A DNA stretch of 64,000 bases, taken from positions 1 to 64,000 of the forward strand of contig JASANG010003891.1 in NCBI GenBank assembly GCA_030248215.1. Direction: 5' to 3'. The notes beneath the pieces are model-generated. The model saw only the letters and a program-made list of their open reading frames with translations, was not told the origin of the DNA and ran no database searches. A program made the translations under genes and the position numbers. Origin of the DNA: Enoplolaimus lenunculus (Eukaryota > Nematoda > Enoplea > Enoplida > Thoracostomopsidae). Positions 27,601 to 39,100 of this stretch are shown piece by piece (position 1 is the first letter of the stretch; each line of letters begins with the position of its first letter).

Positions 27601-28913
27601 GATGGGGGTGGGGTGGTGATAGTTCGGCAGCCCGTTCCAGTTTGAAAATCATAAATTTTGCGAAATATATAGAATGGTTATATTATCAAGAGTTAATTTT
27701 AGCCTCTCGCTCGCGAGATTTGTTCCACAATTATATATACGCGCTACCGCGTACATGGCCCTCTAAAACACTCTTGATTTATTCAACCGCAGTTTTTATC
27801 GATGACCTTACCGTAATCTACATCCGTATCGACTCTGTTCGCCATGTTCGCAGTGTCTGCTCCGTTTTTGCTGCTGGTGTCGTTTTCACAATCCCGCTGA
27901 TTAAACGACTGCCTAAGTTTAACTGTTCGCGATCGTCCAAATCGTTTGACAACAGTTTCAACGCGTCGCTTTTCTTCAGTTGAATTTTTCTGTTTAGCGT
28001 ATTCTGGCTTTTTCCGTGATTTTGAATTTTCGTCCAATTTTTCCGCTTTCTTATTTTCAAACACTTCCGCCTCGCTATACTCAATATTGCCGCGATCTAC
28101 GCTTGGTCGCAAATGTTCACCAATTGAGTACTCTTTCGAATAATCCCAAGATACGCGACGTCGTTGCTGTTGTTGTTGTGGTGGTGGTGGTGGTTGTTGT
28201 TGTTGTAGTATTTGCTGTTGTTGTTGTTGTTGTTGTTCCACAACGCATGGCTGGCAATCACTGGTTTCAGCTTGTGCTTTTGATTTTAAAATTACAGAAT
28301 TTGACGCCAGATTTCGCAACGCATCGGTGAACTGAACGAATTGATTGAACGGAGATTCGGAATTACTGTACGCCTCACAACCTTGAAGAGTGCTTGCAGG
28401 GTTGTTGTTGCTTAGCAACGAGTGTTGTTGCATTAACGGCCATGGCCGAGGTGATGCATCTCTACGTGCCGCAGCGGCTGCAATTAAATCAAGTGAATTT
28501 GTTTTGGAAACTGGTTGTTGTTCTGCTGGTTGCTGTTCTTGTTGTTGCTGTCGTTGCTGCTGTGGTGGTTGTTGTGGTTGTTGTTGTTGTTGTTGTTGTT
28601 GATGATGATGATGATGATATTGTTTTTGTTGATGATGTTGTTGCAGCTGCTGTTGTCGCCTCGGATATTGAGTATAGTGCTTTTCCAATTCATCATTGGC
28701 AATTTTATGGTTGCAATCTTGTTCAGCATCATCGCTTGAAGTTTGTAACACTAATTCAAGTTCTGGTGAAATGTTATATTCTTGCTGGCTGTCGCATTCG
28801 CCACCTGAGCTATGACTGCGCGGAAGTGATGAGCTACGAGACAATGTTGTAACCTTGGTTCGGTTTCTGGCACTCCGCCGCTCGGCAACTGTATCACAAG
28901 AACGCATTGGCAT
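15180..28913 (-). CDS. PLEKHD1: PH-domain and coiled-coil protein, PLEKHD1-like (15 exons, 956 aa)
   Basis: Exons: 28913-27812, 26390-26099, 24951-24858, 23212-23129, 22437-22361, 21785-21694, 21238-21186, 20479-20385, 19533-19440, 18843-18662, 17880-17790, 17102-17061, 16590-16443, 15641-15333, 15295-15180. Every junction is GT-AG with matching phase, and the total of 2871 bases is a multiple of three. Residues 1-367 are a low-complexity, polyglutamine-rich exon. Residues 441-546 form a PH domain: KCGVLMKR, RWAPRFFALKQCFLFYYTEA, AAYPLSGAHIKP, CFRIESEQ, then the closing helix with ELISWLTALQ. Residues 550-815 are heptad-rich coiled coil. Directly after the PH domain, LGSTMIEELENHGLMLHQEK matches the PLEKHD1 segment [20 protein letters not shown], and EFFEN near 817 matches RFFEE. 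PH domains bind phosphoinositides or proteins; the role of PLEKHD1 is poorly known. Human PLEKHD1 is about 506 residues and lacks the glutamine-rich extension. The last exon is the least certain part. Confidence 0.85.
15491..15843. repeat. 176-bp tandem duplication spanning intron 13 and exon 14 of the PLEKHD1-like gene
   Basis: Two copies, about 15491-15666 and 15667-15843, differ at only four places, all transitions. Each copy includes the AG acceptor and the first roughly 50 codons of exon 14, read on the minus strand. The copy at 15333-15641 continues into a long open frame with a good donor and was chosen. The other copy, met first by transcription, runs into a stop soon after the duplicated part. 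Confidence 0.9.
16808..16970. repeat. Short degenerate tandem repeat (tcccagtgt-like, 10-20 bp)
   Basis: Variants of 'tctcccagtgt' and 'ttttagactcccagtg' follow each other about ten times. It lies in an intron of the PLEKHD1-like gene. Confidence 0.75.
17581..17745. mobile_element. GTTGCGCTATACTT element, 165 bp, GC-rich core
   Basis: GTTGCGCTATACTT at the left pairs with AGTATAGCGCAAC at the right. The interior is built from 'gcggc' and 'ccgcg' words, far more GC-rich than the flanks. It is a short member of the family seen at 39869-40615 and 62428-62535. It lies in an intron of the PLEKHD1-like gene. Confidence 0.8.
18953..19132. mobile_element. TTAGGC-filled inverted-repeat element, subfamily B
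   Basis: The ends GGCCAATGTAAAGATTAGGG and CCCTGATCTTTACATGGGCC are inverted repeats. The interior is mainly CCTAAG and CTTAAG words, the complement of TTAGGC. The flanks CTAGTTTT and CAAGTTTT are an 8-base duplication with one mismatch, as hAT elements make. It lies in an intron of the PLEKHD1-like gene. Fragments of the same subfamily occur at 13580-13622, 17209-17310, 25930-26045 and 62030-62170. Confidence 0.75.
20580..20800. mobile_element. Inverted-repeat element, ends 'acgacaattcgtcg'-like
   Basis: 'acgacaattcgtcg' near 20599 and 'ctaattgtcgtgatacc' near 20791 are the inverted ends, and 'gtcggtcgacga' words lie just inside. The middle holds a few CCTAAG repeats. A second copy lies at about 8755-8945 with the same end words and its own TTAGG-like middle. 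Confidence 0.5.
21558..21672. repeat. (TTA)n microsatellite
   Basis: A run of TTA triplets interrupted by a few substitutions, within an intron of the PLEKHD1-like gene. The leucine-rich open frame across it is an artefact of the triplets. Confidence 0.95.
22644..22845. mobile_element. TTAGGC-filled inverted-repeat element, subfamily A
   Basis: The left end is a worn GCCCTACGTATAGAAC; the right end is GTTCTATACATGGGCC. The interior contains CTTAGG words in several short runs separated by 'ggctcatcctcacg'. It lies in an intron of the PLEKHD1-like gene. Confidence 0.65.
23283..23678. mobile_element. CTGTAGTGACCC inverted-repeat element, copy 1
   Basis: The ends CTGTAGTGACCCAATAAAAG and TTATTCGGGTCAATACAG pair with each other. 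The interior has a 'gccctctccagagggtacccc'-type motif near the left and a row of 'ccctaattagagtcc'-like words near the right. Five copies in the window share this plan. No coding capacity. Confidence 0.8.
28164..28238 (-). repeat. Polyglutamine/polyproline triplet run in exon 1
   Basis: CAG and CAA codons encode residues 226-250 of the PLEKHD1-like protein: two glutamine runs around a short I-L and a run of five prolines. Mixed codons suggest a fairly stable tract. Confidence 0.9.
28515..28655 (-). repeat. Polyglutamine/histidine triplet run in exon 1
   Basis: CAG, CAA and CAT codons encode residues 87-133 of the PLEKHD1-like protein, mostly glutamine with a block of five histidines. Opposite-strand frames rich in cysteine, valine or leucine here are shadows of the triplets. 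Confidence 0.9.
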
Positions 28914-29014
28914 TTTGAATATTCAAATAACTATACCCGATTGGATTCAGTATACTAAAACGCTACAAAGTCTATAATTTATTAAATCACAACAAATATA
29001 AATCTAAATAAACA

Positions 29015-29375
29015 CTGTAGTGACCCGAGTGAGAGGGGGACTAATATTTATTTGGCCTCTTCAGAGGGTACCCCCTGTGATTCGGTTAACATTTGTCTTG
29101 TATCAAAACCTTGAGCGATAATTCAAGGTTATACTTATGAATGTACTTTCAAAACTTAAGTATGCTTTAAAGTTTAAGTTTCGAAGTCAACTTATTTGGC
29201 CTGGGAGTCATATATGTGCTACAATTAGTGATAACTGACATTTATGTACTCTAATTACGGTTTAGGGTCTCTATCCGCTTACGGACTCCTATTAGGGATA
29301 CGGACTCCTATTGATTGGGACTCCAAATTGGAACGCCTTTTATTACCCCTCCCCCTCTTATTCGGTTCACTACAG
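29015..29375. mobile_element. CTGTAGTGACCC inverted-repeat element, copy 2
   Basis: The left end CTGTAGTGACCCGAGTGAGA pairs with the right end CTCTTATTCGGTTCACTACAG. It lies about 100 bases upstream of the PLEKHD1-like start codon, so it may sit in that gene's promoter or 5' leader. Confidence 0.85.
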
Positions 29376-29420
29376 TACAATCATTGAAGTTTTGACGCAA
29401 TAATTAATAATTGTTAATTG

Positions 29421-29634
29421 GGCACATGTATAGAACAGCCCAGATCGTTTTTCAGAGGAGCTGTAGTAGATTCAGTTTAAGCTTTAGACTAAAATTTTCG
29501 CTTAGGCTTAGGCTTAGGCTTAGGCTTAGTAATAGGAATAGGCTTATCCTTACGCTTAGGCTTCGGCTTAAGCTTACCCTTAGGCTTAGGAATATGGTTA
29601 TACTGCTATTCCGGCCCTGCTCTATACATGGGCC
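29421..29634. mobile_element. TTAGGC-filled inverted-repeat element, subfamily A, with exact 8-bp target duplication
   Basis: The ends GGCACATGTATAGAACAG and CTGCTCTATACATGGGCC are inverted repeats. The flanks are GTTAATTG on both sides, a perfect 8-base duplication, pointing to the hAT superfamily. The interior has one run of four TTAGGC units and a second, more broken run. Confidence 0.9.
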
Positions 29635-30719
29635 GTTAATTGTGTATAAATATATAGAGACGTTATAGTGTTTAAGCGCTAATAAGGGTACACGCAAGTT
29701 GCAAGATACCAATAGGGTTCTTTAAAATTATTAGAATGAAAACAGTATTTAGAACAAATAAATTGCGTTATTTAAATATAACGCTACATTGCTTTAACGC
29801 TATTTAAATAATCTTGGCGATAATTTTTGTTTTTACTGTTCGAACTTCAAGGAAATACTTTAATTTAAGCCGGTTGACAAGTCTTCATATAGTTTTTGTT
29901 TTACCTTGACCGTTTCTGCCACATCCAAATGTTTAAAACTAAAAAAACAGACCAAAAATTGATTCAAAAATGCGTAGTCACAGGCTTCGGGCGACGATTA
30001 TCCTAATCTAACAAAGCTTAGAACAGTGCGGTAACCAGAGAATTGATATTTTGACCAAAATAGTGCATAGTACACATAAAACGCGCACCCTTGCAAAATG
30101 TTTTTATTCACGTCTAGTTTAAACTAAAGGTCCATGAAAAAACAATAGTAACGGGTTTACGTGCATAATTGTACACTAGAACGGAGTTTGATATTTCATT
30201 TCAAAACAGTTATTAAGAATAGAATTTTTCAAATGCGGTTCACATAAATATTTAAATTTAGTGCCTAAAAGTTTATCGCTCGCTCTTTCTAATATACGAC
30301 ACACCACAACTTAAATGTACAATTAATGATGCTGAAGAATGTTCAAATATACTCGTGACTATTTTTGGCGTTCTACTGTCCTAAAAGTAGGGCATCGACT
30401 CTAAACAGGGCTACTTGTAACACGCAGCAAGTAGACATTGTCTAGTCAGTAAATTCGAAGTTTATAAAATTTTCGCATCATGCGCCTTGTGCGAAACGTA
30501 CGACGTATTTTAAGTCATTGTTCACAACACCAAACCTTTGTGAATACTTCCGTCGCCTGAAGAATTCAAATATGAATTTCGTTTTACTGATGACTGCAGG
30601 GAAGTTATGAGCGAACGCGCATATGTTGATATTGAACTTTTTTTACAAATTTAATCAACTGAATAGTAGCGGTCGGCAAAAGAATTTGCCATCCATTATC
30701 GGCCCGAAAACAAGACGAA

Positions 30720-31160
30720 AACCCAAGAAATTGAAAATGAGGAAAACCAACAAATTTCCCAAAAAAAATAAAAAAAAACAAAAAAAAACAGCCCTTCCCC
30801 CCAACAGGAAAAAAAAAAAAAAACCTTACATCCAGCAAAAAAACAATTTTTTTTTTCCTTTTTTTCTTTTTTTAAAAGCAAAAAAAAACGCATATCCATT
30901 CCTATCCTAAAACAGGAGAATATACAAATATTATTTCTTTTTTTTTTTTTTATTTTTTTATAAAAAAAAAAAATAAACTAATCCTAAAACAAACAAAACA
31001 AAAACAAAACAAAAAAAACAAGAAAAAAACACACAAAACACATCAACAAACCATTAATACAAAATTTAAAATAAAAATAATAAAAAAATATTAAAAAAAA
31101 ACAAAAAAAACAAAAGAGTTAAAAAAACAAAAAAAATACTTTATAAACAACAAAATTATC
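30720..31160. repeat. A-rich low-complexity tract, few G
   Basis: Long homopolymer A runs with scattered C, and two T runs near 30848-30871 and 30938-30959. No gene or element structure is visible. It may be genuine simple sequence or poorly resolved sequence. Confidence 0.7.
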
Positions 31161-31188
31161 AATCAAGGGCAAACGCGGTAAATGTTTA

Positions 31189-31637
31189 CTGTATTGACTC
31201 GAATGAGAGGGGGTGGGGTAATTAGAGGTGTGTCCCCATTTTGAGTCCGAATCAATAAGAGTCCGTATCCCTAATAAGAGTCCGTAGCGGATAGAGTCCC
31301 TAAACCCTAATTAGAGTCCATAAATGTCAATTAACCCTAAATTGTAGCGCATAAATAACTCCAGGACCAAATAATTTGAGTTCGAAACTTTAAAGCGTAC
31401 TTAAATTTTGACAGTACATTCCTAAGTATAAGCTTGTATTATCGCTCAAGCTATTGACGCAAGACAAATATACGTTTAATTCAACGCATAATTGCAGTAT
31501 CGGATATATATCAGTAACGAAGGGTGGCGGAGCGTGGGTTGAAAATATATAACTGTCCGTAACCGAATAACAAGGGGGTTACCCTCTGGAGAAGGCCAAA
31601 TAAATATCAGTCCCCCCTCTTATTCGGGTCACTACAG
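31189..31637. mobile_element. CTGTAGTGACCC inverted-repeat element, copy 3
   Basis: CTGTATTGACTCGAATGAGA on the left pairs with CTCTTATTCGGGTCACTACAG on the right. TA flanks both ends. It is inverted relative to copy 2: the 'agagtcc' words now lie at the left. Confidence 0.85.
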
Positions 31638-32313
31638 TACGCAGAGTATCCGCTAAAACGTTGGTTGCAATTTTTGTCTAGATTTTGTCTAAAAATTCAA
31701 GTTCTACGCGTTGCAACCAAATTCGAACGAAGTATGCAGCAAAACCAAAAAGCAAAAATTGAAAATTTCATTTTGACGAACCTTAACAATGTAGGAGACT
31801 GTAGCCGTGATTTTATTGCCTGGAAAATAAAGCCTCGTTTAAAAGTTTTTTTGACAAGCGGGCGCAATGAAAAACCTAAGTGTGTGATGGGCTGTCCCTA
31901 AATTAGGAAACTTCAACTCCCAAAAATAATGAATGGTACAATTTTCCACACGAATGCACCATAATCGCACACATGAGTGCGAACGAGAACAAAGACCTAC
32001 TTAAGTGTAGTACTTAATGACAAATTTATCGTTTACAGCTAAAATTCCGTATTTTAAATTCTTGTGAAAAGCCACCTAAACGGTATGAGAGCCACAACCG
32101 TTTGGTGTGACTGGGGTGCGCTAAAGCACAGCACCAGTTTTTACTCCAAGACCCTGTAGGTATTCTAAACGTTGTAAAACTAGAAACTTTTTAACTGCTA
32201 TTACGCAAAATGGCAGATTGGCCTAGGCCAATTAGTAATTAGCCTGTAGAGCAGATTTGCCTACGACATATACACTATTCACAACATCCAAATGCTAAAT
32301 CTACCACTGTACT

Positions 32314-35300
32314 TTACAGTACCGACTGTACTGACTGATACAACCCAATGCATGCAAGAAATAAACCAGCGACACAATAGAAAATCGCAACCACCCAATA
32401 CGCGACATATTTCATTGTCTTCACTGCAAGCATCTCGCGTTCTATAACAAGTTTGCCAGCCAACGATCCGCCAGGCACAATTGTGATGAGTAAAATCGCC
32501 AGAACGCCCGCAAACTGCACAACAGTCATAATATTTGTAACAAAAATCGATACAAACAACGTTCCAAGCGTAAATACAATTGTAATCGTAAGCCAAATAG
32601 CGTGTCGTATCCACAAATATAATTTCGTATTTGAATCAGTCTCGGCTTTCTGTCTCGCATCCGCCGGTTTCGGCTTACCACTTCTGTATCCGGTTCTATA
32701 AGGCCGCTTCCAAATGCTTTTTACCAAACTCAGTATCCCTTCTCGAGCGGCAAAATTACACACCGGATATTCAAGGATCAACTTAATCATATACAGGACA
32801 CTGCCAGTAATTACTGCGCCGTGTCCGGCGTTAAAATTAAGCAAAATATGCGATTGCAACAGATCACCGCCGAACGTTGCAATTGCAAACACGGCAAGCG
32901 TTACGTAAAGTGCTCCAGTTACCACCATAGTTACCGTGATCGCTTTAGAAAACGCTGTCAAACCGCGAGATTTCAAACTATCGTACACGATCATTGCTGG
33001 TGGTTGAAAGAAAAACGCAATAACGAACGAAGGGCAACCGTAGAATATTTGTTCGATGCGTGGAGTATCATCGACACTAGTATTATTCGCTAGTTTGTCG
33101 ATATTTTTACATTTTGAACTGATGTTGACCGTTGAGTTGCCAGCGTCAATTGTGGATTGACCAGGTGCACGCAGTGACGGTACAGCGTACGCTGCGATGA
33201 CTAAGGCTCCGAGATAGAAGATGCATACGCTGGCAATGGTGCTAACATACTGAAACCCGTAATAACTCGGTGGAAGTACGAAACAACAGCTCATTAGGAT
33301 TCTAATGAGTAGCTAAGCTTATGCGGAGTTCACGTTATAACTGGGGCAGCGAACCCTTTTCCCAAATTCACGCAACAAAAAAAACAAAAGCGAAAAACAA
33401 AAAAAACACCAAAAACCAACCGACACAACACAAAACCCCCACAAAAACCAAAACACAAAAAAAAACCAAAAAAAAAAAAAAAAAAAAAAACAAAACTCTT
33501 TTTTTTCTCCTCTCTCCCCCCAAAAAAAAAAAAAAAAAACAATACACACACCAAAACCACCACCAACAAACCCAATTATCCAACACAACCCCACCCAACA
33601 CACACCAACAAAATCAAAGTAGCTAAACATCACAAAATGTACCACAGCAAACAAAACCACCCCCAAAAACCCCGCATTACGCTTCTACCCATGAACAACT
33701 CGTGTCTTCAGCGTAACAACTGCGGACCTGCGCGCAAACGTGACAACCGTTAAATGAAATTTTTCTTTAATATTCTTTACTATACGTTGTTCTATGTATA
33801 CACTGTAAAAAATGGTAAGTCACTGACTCTCTCTAAAATAGGCTTTTCCTGAATACGCAAACTGAGTCAAATTCGATTCCGCCAGAGTCAAATTCGACTC
33901 AACACTGAGCGATTCAATGAATTGAATATGACTCAGGCGGAGTCGAATTTCGACTCAGTTTGTGTAGTCAGGAAAAGCCTATTTCGTAGAGAGTCAATTT
34001 GACTCACCATTTTTTTGCAGTGTAGTAGAACTTTCTATACTTTTATCAAAAAACACAAAATGTAAAAATAGTTGAACTTGCAATTAACATTTGTAACTGT
34101 CGAAATTCACCTTTAAATGATCGATTTCAGGTAACAAACAAAGCGGAAGTATTGCGATTAAAAATACCATCGCGATCACAAAACGTTCGTCTAAATACCA
34201 TGAATCAGCGTCGCTTGGATGTGTAACATTATGACAAATAATTGCTTGAATTTGTGACCGTACCGCAACCAAGTATGCGATACAAATCATAAAATATTTA
34301 CACATGATCACCGCTGATGTCCCCATGCCAGCCGCTGCGCCTGCGTAATTGTACATGATTCCCTGAAAAAACATCGTGTATACGAATAGGACTTAACTTT
34401 TGGTTTAGATAAAGCATCTCCTATAGTGTAAACATAAGAATCAGCCTTGCTGCGAATCTAACGCTCTTTGCACGGGTAGTTATGGCGAAAGGCCCAAAGT
34501 ATCAAATGTGTATAGCATCTATCAGCAGTTAGCGATAACTCTTGTAGCTTTCGAATCAGTGAATGGTGAGGTTCAAAATTTAGGGCATTTTTCGCATTTG
34601 AATTGTTCAACTTCCGTGTCCATGTTGAAATGCGCAGTTGCAGGAGTTTTCAATTTGAAAGTTGTCGCTAATTGATTAAATGTGCTATTAAACCTGCAAC
34701 CGAGTTTTGAGGCAATTTTAACCTTTATCCATCGAGATTTTTAATTGTCAAAACGTTAAAAGCTGTAAATTTTCTAGGCCTGGTTTACAGTTTACTCATG
34801 AATTTTTCAACCCAATGTTATTCGCATGATCTAAAGTACACAAATTTGCAATTCATTTTGTCTCAGGCCCTGCAGCCAGCTCACTTTGTTACGGATGCGA
34901 AATTTTTTAGAGGGGCATACAACGGTTTTCGATGACTTGAAAGCGAGGTGGATTAAAATTGTTCCAAAAGATGGACTAAACGTCGCAGACGCCCATCTAT
35001 CTTCGGGATTGCTTTCGCATTTCTAATTGCTTCAAAAGTTAGTGAGACTTATTAAAATTAACTTTAAAATTAAGTTTGCGGAAAACTAGGTTCAAATACC
35101 CAGAAATGTCGTGATTCCGGCATCGACATTACACAAGGTCGGCGTCGAAAACCCAAACAGGATTTCTAAAAACTAATAATTTTGTTGAAATTTCAAGGGA
35201 ACCAACTTAAATATTTACCTGCATATTAGTAATCCTTGCGCTTTGAGACGTTGCCATTAACCAGCCCAAAATATACAACGATCCATAGCTGAACACCCCC

Positions 35301-36168
35301 ATCAAAACAAGAATTGTTATTCCAACCGCTAAGCCACCGGTATGATATACACTGTATGGCAGGGTCAAAATACCAGCACCAACTATTGCATTGAGCATAA
35401 TCAATGTGCCCATTGGCCATGAAGTCCGTCCATCCTCGTCAACCATGAGTGACAGCGTTTTTCGACCTAAAATTGGTAGCCGGATTTTCAAACGTTTTCA
35501 GCACTGCATCATTATTTGGTGATTGAACTTGTAATTTTAGAACCACACTGTAAATTCCAGTGAGTTATTTAATCAATTCAGACGGAAAGTTAGTTATTTC
35601 TGAGTTAATAACAGTAAACTTTAACTCACTCTGAGTTGATTTGATTCTCACTGTGAGTGGAGTTGATTCTGGGTGAGCTGCTTAATTAACTCAGAATGAA
35701 TTGAATCAACTCAAAATTCTGAGTTCTGATAGTCCTAACTCAGACTGAGTGATTCAACTCATTTTGAGTTAAAATCAACTCACCGGAATTTACAGTGCAG
35801 TGAACGCTGAGGTTAGAAACAAATGATATATCTTGCACTTAGTCTATAATGTACTGTGTAGAATTAGAGATTCAGAATATGCTACCGTTCGCTCGTTTGA
35901 AAACCTACTATAACTTGTGTGTGCTAGGTGCTGCGCACGTTTGAGAATACGGCTTTTGATTGTTATTGATCTTTAGTAGTCTTAATTTTTGGTATATACC
36001 AGCTCGCATTGACTTACGTATTCTTCCAACAACACTGTCGTGATGGGTTGAATTTTTTGAACTTTCGATGCCATTCACATCGTTTAAAATTTTCGGGTTT
36101 TCTTTGTTCTTTGCCGCCGGCGACAACACCGACGAAACCAAGACTATGTTGTCTTGATACTGGGACAT
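32314..36168 (-). CDS. SLC38-type amino-acid transporter A (4 exons, 528 aa)
   Basis: Exons: 36168-36018, 35466-35219, 34362-34111, 33249-32314 (TAA). Intron phases are 1, 0, 0 and the total of 1587 bases is in frame. The protein belongs to the amino acid/auxin permease family (Aa_trans, SLC32/36/38): a short charged cytosolic N-terminus, then the first membrane helix with its typical break, NAIVGAGILTLPYSVYHTGG. Further helices run through residues 134-217 and 218-528, with the SHILLNFNAGHG and LEYPVCNFAAREG motifs. Several N-glycosylation sites (NSTVNIS, NNTS) lie in the large loop near the start of exon 4, as expected for an extracellular loop. It probably moves neutral amino acids with sodium or protons across the plasma or lysosomal membrane; substrate cannot be read from sequence. 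Intron 3 contains a foldback element and a G-poor tract. It is the first of three local paralogues. Confidence 0.88.
33360..33665. repeat. A/C-rich, nearly G-free tract in intron 3 of transporter A
   Basis: From about 33420 to 33615 the plus strand has almost no G: it is A and C with two short T/C stretches. It starts about 110 bases upstream of the exon 4 acceptor. Composition differs sharply from both flanks. Confidence 0.7.
33801..34022. mobile_element. 222-bp foldback element, TIR CACTGTAAAAAATGGT, interior of GAGTCA words
   Basis: The ends CACTGTAAAAAATGGT and ACCATTTTTTTGCAGTG are flanked by TA. 'ataggcttttcctga' and 'tcaggaaaagcctat' form a second nested pair. The rest is repeated GAGTCA/TGACTC and 'gagtcaaattcgactc' palindromes. 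It lies in intron 3 of transporter A. Confidence 0.85.
35546..35797. mobile_element. 252-bp foldback element, TIR CACTGTAAATTCC, interior of GAGTTGA words
   Basis: The ends CACTGTAAATTCCAGTGAGTT and AACTCACCGGAATTTACAGTG are inverted repeats sharing CACTGTAAA with the element at 33801. The interior is a row of GAGTTGATT, GAGTTAA and complementary words. It lies in intron 1 of transporter A. Confidence 0.85.
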
Positions 36169-39100
36169 TTTTTCTCGAAATTTAAACTAAAATTACTGAC
36201 GTCAAGCGTTAAGTAATTTTAACCTGAGCTATACTTTTTAATTACAGCTGATGCCGGGTAAAAGAACTCGACAAAACGATGATGGTATCGCTTTGTGTAT
36301 AACTGTCAGTCAGGGCTCCTAAAACCGAATGTGAAAAAACTATGTCCAGCAGTTTCAATCACTATAGCTTATTCATGGTTCGGTTCGGTTACAATTTTTC
36401 CAAGTCATTTATAGGCCTGTATAGTTTTAAAGCTGAAAGTATTTTTACGTTCTTTGGTTATTCGTGTAATAAACTGTAAACTGCTTACGTTACTCTTTTG
36501 TTAAGTTTACTCGGGTTTTATGTTTTATAAGTGCGAAGGCGTTTTACGTAGTAAATACTTGTTTCTTTTGACAAAACAAGCAAAAATTATCTTGTATCTG
36601 TTTTCCTGATGGAACATCCATAAAACGTGTTCGCTACATTACGGGAAAATTAAGTACTACGTTATGGTTCTGCTTCATAATCTTTCGGTAACAAAAAGGT
36701 AAATAATATTTCAAAGGTTTACTTGCTCAGCACACACCTACGAAAGATTGATAAATTTCGTATAGATTATCAATGAGAACTTAAATACCTATGCACATAG
36801 CCAGCCGTAAAGGCCAAAACTGCTTCAACAACAACCTGGTATATAACCGGAAAATTGTAATAAACTTGGAAAGTTTGTGAAAGCATAGACCCCATCAGAA
36901 GTGAGTGGTTTTCCCGTGGGATTGCTAAGCTTTAGACTAATATTTTTCTTAGGCTTAGACTTAGGCTTCCGTATAGGCTTATCCTTTACGCTTAGAGCTC
37001 AGGCTTGGCTTAGGCTTAGGTTTAGAAATATGCTTATAGTAATGTTACGGCCCTGACGTACACGATAGTTAAACATAAAAGTTAATAATACTTTGTTATT
37101 GACAAAATTTTAAATCCGAGCGAACACAAACTTGCAAAACGTAAATGTGTTAAAAGTACACAAAAAACGCACAAATCAGGTATAATTTTTGACAGCTACG
37201 CCGATAAACGAAACTTCGAGCCTAAAACGAACGTTTTCAACCTGCCAGATAGTGCTAGAAAAATACAATAAATGTATACTTTGTTTATTTTGCGAATGTG
37301 AAACGGACATCACGATTTAAATGTTAACTTCGGCTGCTTGAATTTTATTTTTACTGGTTACTTTTGCGCAAAGTTGTATTCAACATTTTCCGAATGATTG
37401 AAGTTGTATTGTTTAATGAATTCTTTTGAGACACTTAGGTGTTTGCGAGCGATGGCCTAAGAACTACTTTTCGCTATTTCATTGGCTTGGCATTGCATTT
37501 TTTTGCAGGAAGCACCCGCAAAAATCAGACCTAGGGCCCCAGCGCGAAGTTTTAGGAGGACCTCTGCATTTTTTGCCCAAAGGGTATGGCTAATGACAGG
37601 CGAAAAATTAAGCATTACTATACTCGATATAGAGAACCAAATAGCGGTGCGCTATTTCGGTTAAAATTCGCAAAAATAAGTGAACTTGTGCCGTCTGTGT
37701 GGAGAGGAAGCCCGTGATTGGAAAACTTTGTTTATATCCCACGAAGAATGCCACATTAAATAAAGACATTACTAATTGACGCCGGAAATATATTTCATCC
37801 GATATCTATTGGTGAACCATTATTTAAGCGCAGCAATTTAATCGAGCTATCACAGTGGACACTTCGTTCAAGATGAACTTTTGATATCGGTACAATTCCT
37901 CTGTTCCTTGGACACGTAAGCCACAGCGATCCAAGTTAACCTGTGCAGCTGAGGGCGTATGAGTGAACGGTGTTTAATTGAGAGCAAAAAATTCCTCAAA
38001 CAATCGATACTGATATAGTACCAAAGGTGCTGCGAAAATTACGATACTTGTGTAGAAAAAACTTCACAGAATTGGTGAAAAATGACTCTACCTACATATG
38101 GCATACTGGTTTTCTAGTCTGATTAACCCAACTCGATTTGGGAGGGCCAAAAGACACATAGTTTTATGGCTCGATGTCATAATCTTTTTGTGTATACAAG
38201 ATTACTAATGATTTCTTGTGAGAGTTTGGTGTCGTTTTGGATTTCAACCGCTTTTCTTTTAACTGTTACCTTGCGCCTTCATTTTTATTTACTTGTCAAT
38301 TACTAATTTCACAAAATAGCATTTCCAGATTATTGAGGGAAAGCAAAATATGGGCAATTACTAGGGACAACCGGAGGCCTGCCTTCGGCTCCGACTCCGA
38401 CAGAAAATCGGCCTCCGGCTCCGGCTCCAGCAGCGTTTCGTATTACTTTTGTCACAATTTTGCAGGAATGAATTTCCGAAATTTCGCAGAAAATTAGCGT
38501 AAAACCAAATAACTTAACAACATGTTGCAGATATTGGCTAAAATTAACTAATTAACCATCATTTTTATTACCTAATTTCGCCTCATCTCCGGCTCCGGCT
38601 CCAAATAGTTTCTCTGACTTCCACCTCCGTTTGCACCAAGCTGAAATATCACCATGCGTTAATCCATGTTGTCAATTGCCGACATTTAGTTGAAATTCTG
38701 TAGCAAATAAAGCATAGAATACAGAAATTGCTACGTTCGTATAAAAGGAAAAATACAAATTAATGCACTGAAATGCTGGGAGAAACATTTAAACATTACT
38801 CTTCACCGATTTCATATTAACCATATGGATTTGAGAGGGTAGAAAAATTAAAGATAGCGCTGGTTACACTCGCTGGCATAGTGATGGCGGAAACGCCCCC
38901 CAATCCACCAAAATTATTATCCTCCGACCCTTTGGGCGGTCCCCATGTTTGTAAACTAAAATTTTAGTTTTACAAGCATAAAACTATTTTTAGCCAACCG
39001 GACGATTCTCTTCAGGCTTTGAAACATTTTATTGCAGGTGTCTCAGACCTGTTTGTGGGGTGGCCTGACTATCGTAACCTCAGTTGCACTAATTATTACA

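Larger units (their letters stand above)
28914..32313. other. Intergenic stretch between the PLEKHD1-like gene and transporter A
   Basis: No exon found. It holds two CTGTAGTGACCC elements (29015-29375 and 31189-31637), one TTAGGC element (29421-29634) and an A-rich, very low complexity tract at about 30720-31160. Promoters of the PLEKHD1-like gene should lie just above 28913; no TATA box or other clear site is evident. Confidence 0.5.

Noticed and set aside
28390-28852. Cysteine-, valine- and leucine-rich plus-strand frames
   Set aside because: Shadows of the CAG/CAA triplet runs in exon 1 of the minus-strand PLEKHD1-like gene.
29500-29610. TTAGGC runs read as interstitial telomere or a chromosome end
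   Set aside because: The runs are bounded by the inverted termini and target duplications of a mobile element, and occur in both orientations.
32279-32614. 111-codon minus-strand frame overlapping transporter A exon 4
   Set aside because: Wrong frame of a well-supported exon.
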